A stretch of 64,000 nucleotides of DNA from Bacteroidota bacterium (GCA_023391015.1 JAEWBT010000047.1:62001-126000); one strand, 5' to 3'; counted from the first letter of the stretch, positions 1-7,842 are shown. Notes: generated by a model from the letters alone, not told the origin. Translations and numbers: made by a program.

Positions 1-2
1 AG

Positions 3-425
3 TTCCGGAAAAGCATCGTGGAGTATTTCCGGGAAAGGCTCACCGGCTCGGTGTGCCAGGTGTTTGTAAAAGCCACCCTCCCAACCCGCTACGGCGACGT
101 TGAACTCTATGGATACATCGATAACCTACTGGCCGGTTCTGCCCTGGATGTGAAGACCTGCAACCGCTACGACTTCCCAAAGTTTAACCGCAACTGGCAG
201 CACATCGTTTACCCGTACTGTCTTATACAGCAAGGGATTTCCGAAGAAGTTTCCGGGCAGTTCACCTACGAAGTAACAGACTTCAAAGACACTTACCGGG
301 AAGAATACATCTATCAGGCAGAACGGGACCTTCCCCGGCTACAAAGCCACTGTGAGAGCCTGATTGAATTTCTGGAGCAACATCGCAGCCGGATAACTGA
401 CCGGAAAGTATTTGCATTAGACTAA
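3..425 (+). CDS. PD-(D/E)XK (RecB-type) phage nuclease, 3' part
   Basis: The reading frame is open to the left edge of the window, so the gene is partial; a GTG at 18 is only an internal candidate start. The visible part holds the C-terminal core of a RecB/Cas4-like exonuclease: a Gly-Tyr-Ile-Asp strand followed by Ala-Leu-Asp-Val-Lys-Thr, which fits the D...(D/E)xK metal-binding motif, then Tyr and Gln residues typical of these folds (YPYCLIQQG). Such enzymes process DNA ends in phage recombination. The position beside a helicase and replication genes fits a recombination role. The exact subfamily cannot be told from this fragment. Confidence 0.65.
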   Translation, partial: FRKSIVEYFRERLTGSVCQVFVKATLPTRYGDVELYGYIDNLLAGSALDVKTCNRYDFPKFNRNWQHIVYPYCLIQQGISEEVSGQFTYEVTDFKDTYREEYIYQAERDLPRLQSHCESLIEFLEQHRSRITDRKVFALD

Positions 426-437
426 GAGCACTTTTTC

Positions 438-541
438 AGCGGGAGACATTGCCCTGTGCCGCCGCCTTGCGGCTGGGTAACCAACACACATAGGTCGTCT
501 GCGAGTCTGTTCCCGCTGGCCCTTTCGCTCAAGGGTTTTTT
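438..541 (+). ncRNA. Candidate structured small RNA ending in a terminator
   Basis: A tRNA-sized segment (438-517) is closed by a perfect 7-bp helix, AGCGGGA (438-444) with TCCCGCT (511-517). It contains a strong GC hairpin (461-473, GCCGC/GCGGC) and is followed at once by an intrinsic terminator. A T-arm with TTCGA is missing and the D-arm is poor, so it is not a normal tRNA. No convincing protein is encoded on either strand here. It may be a phage small RNA or only the structured 3' end of the upstream transcript. Confidence 0.35.
520..541 (+). terminator. Intrinsic terminator
   Basis: Stem CCCTT (520-524) with AAGGG (531-535), loop TCGCTC, followed by six T residues (536-541). It ends the transcript of the nuclease gene and of the candidate small RNA. 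Confidence 0.6.
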
Positions 542-591
542 GTTGCAGGCAAGATGACCAGAGGCGCGGCTACTGCGAGAGTGTAGCAACC

Positions 592-661
592 TGGGGTGTG
601 GTGTAATGGACATGCACGGCGCAGCGCACGCAGGATCCTGTTCGAATCAGGGCGCCCCCCA
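592..661 (+). tRNA. tRNA-like element, probably degenerate
   Basis: The segment has a 7-nt acceptor half TGGGGTG (592-598) matching CGCCCC near the 3' end, a D-arm GTGTAATGG like bacterial tRNA-Gly/Gln, a T-arm with TTCGAAT loop (641-647) and 5-bp stem, and CCA at 659-661. The anticodon arm is only 4/5 paired around the loop CAGCGCA, which lacks the universal U33, and the variable region is 2 nt. The first base pair (T1-C) is also mismatched. It is therefore either a decayed phage tRNA or a tRNA mimic. The nominal anticodon would be GCG. Confidence 0.35.
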
Positions 662-691
662 CACTTTTTTCATTTCAAATCCTTTTTTAAA

Positions 692-1042
692 ATGGCGACA
701 AATAATGCCACACTCGACTGCTGGTGCATCGTTGAACTCTTTGGCCATGCCCGGATTGCCGGAAAATGTACCGAGCAAAGTATCGCTGGGGCAAACATGC
801 TCCGTGTAGATGTTCCGGAAACCGAAAAACAACCGGCGTTTACTCGCTTCTTCGGAAACGCTGCTATCTACGCCATCAATCCGGTGGACGAACAGACCGC
901 CCGCACAGTTGCCGTAGGTCTTGACAAGCAGCCTGTACAAATCTGGGAACTGCGCTCTATGCTGGACAAGCAAAAGCAGTTGCCTTCATCCGATGAAGCC
1001 GCGACATACGGGGGCGATTTTGACCCATCCGAGGATTACTAA
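692..1042 (+). CDS. Hypothetical phage protein (116 aa)
   Basis: The frame is open further upstream, but that part runs through the tRNA-like element, so the ATG at 692 (MATNNATLD) is the sensible start. The product is an acidic, soluble 116-aa protein with no membrane segment or motif that I recognise; it ends in an acidic tail. It precedes a larger unknown gene by 24 bp, on the same strand as the helicase operon, so a role in early or replication functions is possible by position only. Confidence 0.6.
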   Translation: MATNNATLDCWCIVELFGHARIAGKCTEQSIAGANMLRVDVPETEKQPAFTRFFGNAAIYAINPVDEQTARTVAVGLDKQPVQIWELRSMLDKQKQLPSSDEAATYGGDFDPSEDY

Positions 1043-1066
1043 TCTTAATAAACTCCATTTCACAAC

Positions 1067-1993
1067 ATGGCAACCCAAAAGCATTTTTTCCTAACCGGCG
1101 ACCGGGTGCGTTGCACTGACGACGATACGGTCGGCGTAATTGAGAGCACCAATTCGCCTATTACCCGCGGCCACATCGACCTCCGGCTGGATGAGCCCAA
1201 CGCGGACGGCAATACCCTTGTTACTTGCCACCCCGACCTGCTGGTGCCGTACAATCCGGACGCAGAGCCACGTAACTACATCATCACCGCAGCGGCCATT
1301 AAGGACCAGCTCTGCAACTACTCGTTCCTCACCACCGGCGGGCTGGGTACCGGCGATGTCCACAGCGTAAAAGGAAGCGGCATTGTAAAGCCGGACATGA
1401 ACGACGCGTTCCAAGCCCTGAATGTACATCTGGCGGTTATTGACGACGTGTTTAAGCACAGCGGAATTACCCTTGACTACATCGACAAATTCCACGGCCA
1501 CGAGCTCACCTGGCTTTACGGCGTTTCCGGAATTAAGATTATCGGCGGGCAGGAAAACGAGAGCGTCGTACTGATTGGTAGTAAACAGGTAAGCGCCGCC
1601 GGTGGCCGGATTGACCTCAGCAGCCCGAAAATCCCGCTGGACGGCATGTCCTCTTACCCGTGGTACAACGAGCTGCGGGAAGCGGTGGAGAAGGTTCGTG
1701 AGGAGGTAAGCCTCTACCGGGAGGGTAAATATGACGCTGCCGATGAGGAGGAGGAAAAGCCCAAAAAGAAGGGCAGGGGTAAACAGTTGACGATTGGCGA
1801 CGCTCTGGGCGACTTTGTAGAGACACTTCAGGAGTCGGGTGCTACCCTATCGTTCCGTTCCGGAAAGGACGCAGCAGCCGGTGAGGATTCGGATGATGAC
1901 GAAACGGGCAATCCGTTTGGAGGTTCCGGAAATTCATCTTTTCCATACCCTGCCACTGGATCAGATACTGATTTTGAAAACGCCCGGGTGTAG
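1067..1993 (+). CDS. Hypothetical phage protein (308 aa)
   Basis: A 308-aa product beginning MATQKHFFLTGDRVRCTD. The first 60 residues look like a small beta-barrel (GDRVR...GVIES...HIDLRLDE). The middle is mixed alpha/beta, and the last 90 residues are a low-complexity acidic and Lys-rich linker (EEEEKPKKKGRGK) with a Gly/Ser-rich acidic tail. Acidic C-terminal tails are common in phage single-strand binding proteins, but no SSB motif is clear. It lies between small unknown genes and a helicase, which suggests DNA metabolism. I do not recognise the family. Confidence 0.65.
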   Translation: MATQKHFFLTGDRVRCTDDDTVGVIESTNSPITRGHIDLRLDEPNADGNTLVTCHPDLLVPYNPDAEPRNYIITAAAIKDQLCNYSFLTTGGLGTGDVHSVKGSGIVKPDMNDAFQALNVHLAVIDDVFKHSGITLDYIDKFHGHELTWLYGVSGIKIIGGQENESVVLIGSKQVSAAGGRIDLSSPKIPLDGMSSYPWYNELREAVEKVREEVSLYREGKYDAADEEEEKPKKKGRGKQLTIGDALGDFVETLQESGATLSFRSGKDAAAGEDSDDDETGNPFGGSGNSSFPYPATGSDTDFENARV

Positions 1994-1995
1994 CA

Positions 1996-2214
1996 ATGAA
2001 ATCTCTTTATCCCCGCACTGGCATTTTCAGGACGGATACCGGCCAATACAAACTTCCGGAAGGATGGCTTTATGAGCTAAAGGAACTTGAAATCATTGGT
2101 GAGAGTAAGGAGTACTATGAATACCGCCGAATCGGAGATGGCCGAAAACTTTCTATTCACCGCACCCATCTCCATCAGTGGAAAACGGGTCAGCAAACCC
2201 TTTTTCCAAGATGA
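1996..2214 (+). CDS. Small hypothetical phage protein (72 aa)
   Basis: A 72-aa basic protein that starts 3 bp after the previous stop codon and overlaps the helicase start in an ATGA junction (2211-2214), so it belongs to the same operon and is probably translationally coupled. Tyr/Glu-rich central part (ESKEYYEYRRIGDG). No known domain is apparent. Confidence 0.6.
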   Translation: MKSLYPRTGIFRTDTGQYKLPEGWLYELKELEIIGESKEYYEYRRIGDGRKLSIHRTHLHQWKTGQQTLFPR

Positions 2215-3365
2215 GCTTCCAGCCCCGACCCTACCAGACCGAAGCCGTGAGCCGGGCCGTTGACTTTTTCAGCAGCGACCGGCCCGGCAATGGTCTTGAA
2301 ATTTTGCCGACCGGTTCCGGAAAATCGGTGGTGATCGCCAACATCGCCAGCAATATTTCCGGAAAAACAGTGGTGTTTCAGCCCAGCAAAGAAATTCTGG
2401 AACAGAACTACCGGAAATATACCAGCTACGGCTACCGTGCGGGCATCTATTCGGCCAGCGCCGGGGCCAAACATCTGGGAGAGGTAACGTTTGCCACGAT
2501 TGGCAGCGTGATCCGAAAGAAACACATCTTTCGGGAGTTCTCCAACATCATTATTGACGAATGTCATTTGGTGAACCCGGAGGGTGGCATGTACCACGAC
2601 TTCATTAAGTCGCACGACCACATGAAAGTACTGGGGCTAACGGCCACGCCCTACCGGCTCAGCTCCACCATGGAGGGCTCCATGCTGAAATTCCTGACCC
2701 GCACCAAGCCCCGGATTTTTGACCGCATCCTTTACAGTGTACAAAACAAAGTACTCTTTGATGCCGGCTTTCTGGCCCCGCTCGAGTACTTCAGTTTTGA
2801 CGTGGTGGACCGGCGAATGCTGATGGTGAACAGTAACGGTTCGGACTTCGACCAGCGGTCGCTGCGTCAGTACTACCAGAAAATCAACATGCCGCAGCAA
2901 ACAGCCTACTGGGCAACCCGGCTGCTGGCAAAGCGTAAAAACCTGCTGATTTTCTGCTCCTTGCTGGAAGAAGCCTACCAGACCGCGCACCTGATTGATG
3001 GGGCCGTGGTGCTGACGGGTGATACACCGAAGCCGGAGCGGGAACGTATCCTGGCGGCTTTTACTTCCGGAAAAATCCGCTGCCTGGTGAACGTGGGTGT
3101 GCTGACCACCGGCTTTGACTATCCAGAGCTGGAGTGCGTACTGCTGGCGCGTTCCACCATGAGCCTGGCGCTGTACTACCAGATGATTGGCCGGGTGATG
3201 CGGCCGCACCCCGGCAAGCAATCCGGCTGGGTGGTGGATCTGGGCGGCAACCTGGCCATGTTCGGAAAGATTGAAACAATGCGGCTGGAATGGGACCGAA
3301 ACAGTAAACCCATCATCACCAACGGTGGCCGGCAGCTCACCAACATCCTTTTCTCCAAAGCCTAA
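2211..3365 (+). CDS. Superfamily 2 DEAD/DEAH-box helicase
   Basis: A 384-aa helicase. Walker A is LPTGSGKS at residues 32-39 and Walker B is DECH at 116-119. Motif III is LTATPYR, motif V is GVLTTGFDYP, and motif VI is QMIGRVMRP. The length suits compact phage SF2 helicases with both RecA-like domains and little else. The ATG at 2211 overlaps the previous stop. It likely unwinds DNA during phage replication or recombination, next to the nuclease at the window start and the initiator gene downstream. Specific polarity or substrate cannot be inferred. Confidence 0.93.
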   Translation: MSFQPRPYQTEAVSRAVDFFSSDRPGNGLEILPTGSGKSVVIANIASNISGKTVVFQPSKEILEQNYRKYTSYGYRAGIYSASAGAKHLGEVTFATIGSVIRKKHIFREFSNIIIDECHLVNPEGGMYHDFIKSHDHMKVLGLTATPYRLSSTMEGSMLKFLTRTKPRIFDRILYSVQNKVLFDAGFLAPLEYFSFDVVDRRMLMVNSNGSDFDQRSLRQYYQKINMPQQTAYWATRLLAKRKNLLIFCSLLEEAYQTAHLIDGAVVLTGDTPKPERERILAAFTSGKIRCLVNVGVLTTGFDYPELECVLLARSTMSLALYYQMIGRVMRPHPGKQSGWVVDLGGNLAMFGKIETMRLEWDRNSKPIITNGGRQLTNILFSKA

Positions 3366-3369
3366 AGCC

Positions 3370-3594
3370 ATGTACTACGATTCTGATGACCAGCCTCTTG
3401 AAAGTTTTGGTATTCGCTACTGCCGCCATGTCAACAGGCAAAACACAGCACGGGTCGCCGCCATCAACCGGGAGCATTCCAGATTCAATTCCAACATGAA
3501 CATATCCACGATAAAGTCAACGGATATGGATTTGGAAACGCTTATGCACCGTAAGGCTGAGGCCGAGGCCAAATCACTCAAATCCAGTTTTTAG
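3370..3594 (+). CDS. Small hypothetical phage protein (74 aa)
   Basis: ATG at 3370, four bases after the helicase stop codon, gives a 74-aa protein (MYYDSDDQPLESFG). The C-terminal third is helical and charged (LMHRKAEAEAKSLK). The frame is open further upstream inside the helicase gene, but that part is a shadow. Tight spacing argues for co-transcription with the helicase. No family recognised. Confidence 0.55.
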   Translation: MYYDSDDQPLESFGIRYCRHVNRQNTARVAAINREHSRFNSNMNISTIKSTDMDLETLMHRKAEAEAKSLKSSF

Positions 3595-3615
3595 AAAGCC
3601 GGTTCCGTACCAGAA

Positions 3616-4683
3616 ATGAAGACCAAACAGCGTATCAACTATGTATCCCACCACAGGGCGGCTTCGCTGCGTATGGCAGAGGATGCGCAGCTGTCTTCAA
3701 TAGACGTGTCGGTGTACAACACGCTGTTTATGCTGTGGAATCTGTCTGGCTTTCCGGAAAGACTGCCAGCGGAGCCGGAGGAGGTTATGAAGATGGCCAA
3801 GGTAGGCAACATCCGCACCTACCGGAAGGCATTGGAAACCTTGCAGGCGGGTGATTACATCGAGGTAAAAAGCCAGCGCGGTTCAGGTGGCGGAACCTTT
3901 ATTTCCTTCGCCGATTTTTCCGGAAATGAAGATTCCAAATGGGGCAAAAGTGCCCTATCTGAAGGAGCGGCAAATGGGGCAAAAGTGCCCTATTTAAATA
4001 GAGCAGAATTGCCCCATTTAAACCGTCCAAATGGGGCAAAAGTGCCCTATTCATATAAGGAAGTACAAACTACAGATAATGTAGTTAAACATCCTACTAC
4101 TGTACAAACCTTCGTTCCTAACGGAACGAGTGCGCCTTCGGCCGCACGGGCTGAAAAAAAAGAGGGCGAGAGTAAAATTCCGGAAGCCCAAACACCACCG
4201 CAGCCGCAGGCCCCAAAAGAAAAAAAGGTTGCGCCAAAAAAAGAAAAGGTAGAACCGGCTACCGCCCACTGGCGGGCGCTGGTGGAAGAGTGGTTCCGGT
4301 TTTACGCAGAAAAGCACGAGGGCAATAATCCCCGGTTCCGAAAATCGGACACGGCGCACTTCAAAGAAATCATTCAGGCGCTGGAAAGGCGCGCAATCGC
4401 CAAAGACGTAGCCTGGACAGAGGAGGTGGCCGTCGAGCGGCTCCGCTATTTCCTCACCCATGCCTACGGGCGCAACTGGCTTCAAAAACATTTTCTCCTT
4501 CCCAATCTCAATTCCCAATTCGATGCAATCGTTAATTCCAAACCAGAACAACAGCAACCTTCCGGCTCAGGTTTCCGAACAGGCGGTGGCGCTGTCATTG
4601 GCTCAGGCAATGAACATCACGCCGCAAAACTTGCCGAGCGTGCTGCAGCATTTGCCCGTAAGCATGGAAACCCTACCGGTTGA
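3616..4683 (+). CDS. Phage replication initiator protein (wHTH) with internal iterons
   Basis: A 355-aa protein. Residues 1-110 look like a winged-helix replication initiator: an all-helical start, then QLSSIDVSVYNTLFMLWN, VGNIRTYRKALETL and the wing YIEVKSQRGSGGGTFISF. Residues 110-215 are a low-complexity linker rich in Pro, Lys and Ala. The C-terminal part (WRALVEEWFRFYAEKH to about 300) is a helical domain of the kind that binds a helicase or its loader. The linker is encoded by iteron repeats (3938-4050) followed by AT-rich DNA, the same layout as lambda O with its internal origin. It should bind the origin and recruit replication proteins. Confidence 0.75.
   Translation: MKTKQRINYVSHHRAASLRMAEDAQLSSIDVSVYNTLFMLWNLSGFPERLPAEPEEVMKMAKVGNIRTYRKALETLQAGDYIEVKSQRGSGGGTFISFADFSGNEDSKWGKSALSEGAANGAKVPYLNRAELPHLNRPNGAKVPYSYKEVQTTDNVVKHPTTVQTFVPNGTSAPSAARAEKKEGESKIPEAQTPPQPQAPKEKKVAPKKEKVEPATAHWRALVEEWFRFYAEKHEGNNPRFRKSDTAHFKEIIQALERRAIAKDVAWTEEVAVERLRYFLTHAYGRNWLQKHFLLPNLNSQFDAIVNSKPEQQQPSGSGFRTGGGAVIGSGNEHHAAKLAERAAAFARKHGNPTG
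3938..4050 (+). repeat. Iteron array, candidate phage replication origin
   Basis: Three direct copies of AATGGGGCAAAAGTGCCCTA lie at 3938-3957, 3973-3992 and 4030-4049. A partial inverted copy (AATTGCCCCATTT) lies at 4008-4020. Each copy is itself a dyad, GGGCA-n4-TGCCC. An AT-rich stretch follows (4048-4110) and could be the unwinding element. The repeats code for the repeated peptide NGAKVPY, but their internal symmetry suggests DNA-level selection. Confidence 0.7.
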
Positions 4684-5377
4684 AGCGCTGCGGCTTAGAA
4701 CGCCCTCTCTTTCCCAAATCACAGCCCATTATGGCGGCGATAGGGAAATGTCCCTAATCGTGATTGAGGCTTTCGTTTTGAAGATAACGAGCTTCTACGG
4801 GGTGGTCTATGACGAGATCCAGCTTTCGGAATTGGTTGCAGAGGCCTACAAGGGGTACTACTGGATGAGCCTTGCGGAGTGGAAGCTGTTTGAGGAAAAA
4901 ATCAGGTCGGGGGCATTCGGAAAACAGTACCACAAGCTTTCCCCGGCGGTGCTGATGGATCACCTCGGAACATTCGCTTTGAGTTGCGAAGACGCAAGGG
5001 CCGGGCAGGACAGGGTGCGGACGGCACAGCAAATTCAACAACAGCAGGCCGAACGCCCGGCAGATAAATGGGTGCTGAAATACTGCCCGTTCCTGCGTAT
5101 CCCCTACTGGTCGGAGCGTTACGTTTCGGATGCCAAAATGCAGGCCTTGCGGCGGCAGTTAAGCCAGAATGCGGCGCAGATGAAAGCAGAAAGAGACGCG
5201 GAGTTCGCCGAGCGCCAGCGCCGGAAAACCGCCGAACGCAAGGCTGAAAGCGAAGCGGCTATGCGCCAATGGTGCAAAGACCGGGGCCTGAATTACGAAA
5301 ACTGGAAGGCCCAAATGGACGCGGAAGAAAAAAGCATCCGGCAGGAGGTGCCCCAGCCCCAACAAACAAATTCTTAA
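4523..5377 (+). CDS. Phage replication-module protein of unknown function
   Basis: Up to 284 aa from the ATG at 4523, which overlaps the initiator gene by 161 nt; a later ATG at 4664 (METLPVEAL, 237 aa) overlaps by only 20 nt and is about as likely. The core (ITSFYGVVYDEIQLSELVAEAYKGYYWMSLAEWKLFEEKI) is helical. The C-terminal 90 residues form a charged coiled coil rich in Arg, Glu and Ala. Its place directly after the initiator makes a helicase loader or accessory factor possible, but no Walker motif is present, so this is only positional. Confidence 0.6.
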   Translation: MQSLIPNQNNSNLPAQVSEQAVALSLAQAMNITPQNLPSVLQHLPVSMETLPVEALRLRTPSLSQITAHYGGDREMSLIVIEAFVLKITSFYGVVYDEIQLSELVAEAYKGYYWMSLAEWKLFEEKIRSGAFGKQYHKLSPAVLMDHLGTFALSCEDARAGQDRVRTAQQIQQQQAERPADKWVLKYCPFLRIPYWSERYVSDAKMQALRRQLSQNAAQMKAERDAEFAERQRRKTAERKAESEAAMRQWCKDRGLNYENWKAQMDAEEKSIRQEVPQPQQTNS

Positions 5378-5398
5378 AACCAACTAAAGCTAAAAACG

Positions 5399-6454
5399 AT
5401 GGCTGAGAACACAGAAATTTCATGGTGCGACCACACCTTAAACTTGTGGTGGGGATGTACCGAGGTACACGCAGGCTGCGATAACTGCTACGCGAAAACA
5501 TTGGCTACCCGCTGGGGGTTTGATGTTTGGGGCGCTCCCGGAAGTAAAGGCGGTGTCCGGCGTGTTATTCAGAGCGCTTGGAAAGACCTTGACCGCTATC
5601 AGCGCAATGCCGCGAAAGACGGCGTTATCCGGACGGTATTCGTCGGTTCCATGATGGACATCTTCGAGAAGCCGATGCTGGTAGTAAACATCGAAGGCGA
5701 TGCTTTGTATCTGGAATCTGCCCCAGATCCCAATATGCGCGCCGATACAGGACACCTGCGTAATCGATTTTTTCACGAAATCAGCGAAGGCAAGTATCCC
5801 AACCTGCTGTTCCTGCTGCTGACAAAGCGGCCCAGCAATATCAACAAATACATTCCGGAAAGCTGGCGCAATTTCGGCGCTCCCAACAATGTCATGTTTG
5901 GAACCAGTGTGGTCAATCAGGAGACCGCCGACAAGCTGATACCGCAACTGCTGGAAGTGAAAGGCAAGCGGTTTCTTTCATGCGAACCGCTGCTGGGGTC
6001 GGTGAACCTGAAAGAGTGGATTGGAACGGCAAGAGACCGCGCATTCTTTCATTACAAGCGAACTCCACATGAAACCAGTTGGAGCGAAGAAAATGATACA
6101 GCCACCTGTGAACAAGGATGCGATTTGGATTCGGCACGTATTGACTGGGTTATTGTCGGCGGCGAATCCGGACACCATGCCCGCCCGATGCACCCTGACT
6201 GGGCGCAATCAATACAAAAGCAATGTGCAGAAGCAGGGGTGAAGTTCCACTTCAAACAGTGGGGGGAATGGATTGCCATGTCTCAGGCTATGCACCCGGT
6301 AGAACTCGCCGATGGTGAGGAGTATTCCATCAGCCTAAAATTTCCGGACAACGGCATTATCAAAATTGGAGATGATGCAATGGTGCGGTCTGGCAAAAAA
6401 GCCGCCGGTCGTCTGCTTGACGGTAAAGAATACAACGCACTGGCAACGGATTAG
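5399..6454 (+). CDS. DUF5131 family protein (phage Gp37/Gp68-like)
   Basis: A 351-aa protein with the family hallmark near the N-terminus, TEISWCDHTLNLWWGCTEVHAGCDNCYA: three cysteines in a Cx5-CxxC-like cluster, resembling a radical SAM iron-sulfur site. Further conserved pieces are FVGSMMDIFE, LLLTKRP, NVMFGTSVVNQE, RFLSCEPLLG and the C-terminal DWVIVGGESG...ARPMHPDW...F.FKQWGEW. The family is widespread in phages and mobile elements and often pairs with TcmP-type genes; no such partner is seen here. The biochemical function is not established. It starts 21 bp after the preceding gene. Confidence 0.9.
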   Translation: MAENTEISWCDHTLNLWWGCTEVHAGCDNCYAKTLATRWGFDVWGAPGSKGGVRRVIQSAWKDLDRYQRNAAKDGVIRTVFVGSMMDIFEKPMLVVNIEGDALYLESAPDPNMRADTGHLRNRFFHEISEGKYPNLLFLLLTKRPSNINKYIPESWRNFGAPNNVMFGTSVVNQETADKLIPQLLEVKGKRFLSCEPLLGSVNLKEWIGTARDRAFFHYKRTPHETSWSEENDTATCEQGCDLDSARIDWVIVGGESGHHARPMHPDWAQSIQKQCAEAGVKFHFKQWGEWIAMSQAMHPVELADGEEYSISLKFPDNGIIKIGDDAMVRSGKKAAGRLLDGKEYNALATD

Positions 6455-6636
6455 CTTTCCTTGCCCGGCTTTTGGGGGAGTTGGTCGCGGTTGGCTTCGA
6501 CAAAAGCAGCTATAAGCCGGACGGCGGTGTCATTAGCAGAGCGCCCTTCTACGATTTCGGCCAAGACCTTAAAATCTTCCCATAGCTCGGTTTTCAGGTA
6601 TAATACCGGGCGAACCTTATCCAATGATTTAGCCAT
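6451..6636 (-). CDS. Ribbon-helix-helix type regulator (61 aa)
   Basis: A 61-aa protein on the reverse strand, starting MAKSLDKVRPVLYLKTELWEDFKVLAE. The short beta strand (VRPVLYLK) followed by two helices fits a CopG/Arc-type ribbon-helix-helix DNA-binding fold. A longer frame exists upstream, but ATG at 6636 leaves the phased repeats at 6662-6758 free as an operator between this gene and the divergent gene at 6774. It is likely an autoregulator of a divergent phage switch. The 4-nt tail overlap with the preceding gene is convergent. Confidence 0.7.
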   Translation of the reverse strand: MAKSLDKVRPVLYLKTELWEDFKVLAEIVEGRSANDTAVRLIAAFVEANRDQLPQKPGKES

Positions 6637-6661
6637 AGCGGCAAAAGTAAGCAAAATATTT

Positions 6662-6758
6662 GCTATCAAAGTGCTATCATTTTATTAACAGGATTTTTAC
6701 AAAACAGGCGTATAAATTGCTATCACTTTGCTATCAAAATGCTATCTTTGTGGTATCA
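6662..6758. promoter_or_regulatory. Operator array of GCTATCA repeats spaced 11 bp
   Basis: Heptamers GCTATCA at 6662 and 6673, then 6719, 6730, 6741 (GCTATCT) and 6752 (GGTATCA). Starts within each cluster are exactly 11 bp apart, placing them on one DNA face. They sit between a divergent RHH-type gene and the gene at 6774. Arrays of heptads are typical targets of RHH repressors such as omega/CopG families. Confidence 0.7.
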
Positions 6759-6773
6759 AAACACAAACAGAAA

Positions 6774-7100
6774 ATGACTACCGTAATCACCACCGACTTC
6801 TACAACCGATATGCTTTCAGCAGTGACCGCAAGGAGCTGGCCGACAACCACTGGGACTGCGAAATCTTCGAGAACCGTCCCGGCACAGACGCACCACGCT
6901 ACAAAGTCCGGATTTGGTTTTTCGCGGATTCTTCGGATTGCGTGGTAGGTGACCGGAGCATGGGTAGCGAACTGGTAGCAAGCGCTGAAAGAATTGAGGT
7001 TTTGGAGGGCTGCTTTATCGCTTTCCTGAATTACGAAGGTTCTCTGGAAGACATCACTATCGCCTATAACGAAGCCCTGAATAAAGCCTACGCTGCCTAA
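6774..7100 (+). CDS. Hypothetical phage protein (108 aa)
   Basis: ATG at 6774, 16 bp after the last operator repeat, is preferred over upstream starts that would lie inside the operator. The 108-aa product (MTTVITTDFYNRYAFSSD) is acidic, with an alternating strand/helix pattern and a C-terminal helix. No recognised domain. It is the first gene of a run of small genes (6774-7838) probably controlled by the operator. Confidence 0.6.
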   Translation: MTTVITTDFYNRYAFSSDRKELADNHWDCEIFENRPGTDAPRYKVRIWFFADSSDCVVGDRSMGSELVASAERIEVLEGCFIAFLNYEGSLEDITIAYNEALNKAYAA

Positions 7101-7136
7101 GTGCAGCGGGCTTCACCCTTCAAAATTTCCGGAAAA

Positions 7137-7361
7137 ATGCACGACTTCAATCCCATCTCCCACCCCATCGCTTCTCGGTACAGCGCCGATGAAATCGAAG
7201 GTATCCTGCAACGCCTGGGCGCTTACTCCAACAGTGCCAAGCGTTTTTCTCAAACGGGCTATGCGCCCATGCGGGAAGAACACGCCCGCATCGCGAAGGC
7301 TACAAACCGCATCCTGACACCCGCCAATTGGCATTTAGATGCTGAGGAAGCCGGATTTTAA
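7137..7361 (+). CDS. Small hypothetical phage protein (74 aa)
   Basis: ATG at 7137 (MHDFNPISHPIASRYS) is chosen over a GTG at 7101 that abuts the previous stop; the GTG is still possible and would add 12 residues. The 74-aa product is helical with a basic central part (APMREEHARIAKATNRIL). No family recognised. Part of the run of small early genes. Confidence 0.5.
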   Translation: MHDFNPISHPIASRYSADEIEGILQRLGAYSNSAKRFSQTGYAPMREEHARIAKATNRILTPANWHLDAEEAGF

Positions 7362-7393
7362 AATCAAAACACAGAAAATAAAAACGCAATTAT

Positions 7394-7612
7394 ATGAACA
7401 CTGCCACTACCCAAGAAGAATTCTGCACCCAGCAACACGCCCAGGCTCTTGCCGAGATGGGGTTTCCGCAGGATGAATCCGATCACTGCTGGTGCAAAGG
7501 CGAGAAAGGCACCTGGGAACTGCTCCCTATCTCCGCGATAGAAGATGCGATAGAATGCTTTGCCGCCCCACGGCTATCCGAAGCGGTGTCTTTCCAGAAC
7601 GCTCTTTCTTAA
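7394..7612 (+). CDS. Small hypothetical phage protein (72 aa)
   Basis: A 72-aa acidic protein (MNTATTQEEFCTQQHAQAL) with three cysteines, two of them in or near CWCKGEKG, which is too little for a zinc site on its own. Preceded by a short AT-rich leader (7362-7393). No recognised domain; same strand and spacing as its neighbours. Confidence 0.5.
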   Translation: MNTATTQEEFCTQQHAQALAEMGFPQDESDHCWCKGEKGTWELLPISAIEDAIECFAAPRLSEAVSFQNALS

Positions 7613-7640
7613 CCCATCAATCTGTAAAAAATAATTCCTT

Positions 7641-7838
7641 ATGAGTGCTTGGAAATATGACCTCGATTATTGGGCGGAGCAGGATGCCCAAGCTGACGCC
7701 CGTGCAGAGCAGGAGCGCGAGATGGAAGAAGAGTGGCGCCAGTGGGAAGAGCGCAAAATTTCCGGAAACAATCCGGCTCCCCAGTCAGCTACCCCGGCAA
7801 CAAACCCGACCTCAAACCCTTACGCAGACCTTTTTTGA
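7641..7838 (+). CDS. Small hypothetical phage protein (65 aa)
   Basis: A 65-aa protein with a very acidic coiled-coil middle (AEQDAQADARAEQEREMEEEW) and a Pro/Asn-rich tail. It ends 4 bp before the methyltransferase/DUF4942 gene. A longer overlapping frame that continues into that gene exists, but the codon pattern of this frame looks more protein-like. Confidence 0.45.
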   Translation: MSAWKYDLDYWAEQDAQADARAEQEREMEEEWRQWEERKISGNNPAPQSATPATNPTSNPYADLF

Positions 7839-7842
7839 TGCC

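Noticed and set aside
422..613. Minus-strand 63-aa ORF over the structured RNA region
   Set aside because: Composition is odd, it overlaps a terminator and an RNA-like fold, and it has no neighbour on that strand.
596..691. N-terminal extension of the gene at 692
   Set aside because: It would translate the tRNA-like element; ATG 692 gives a normal protein start.
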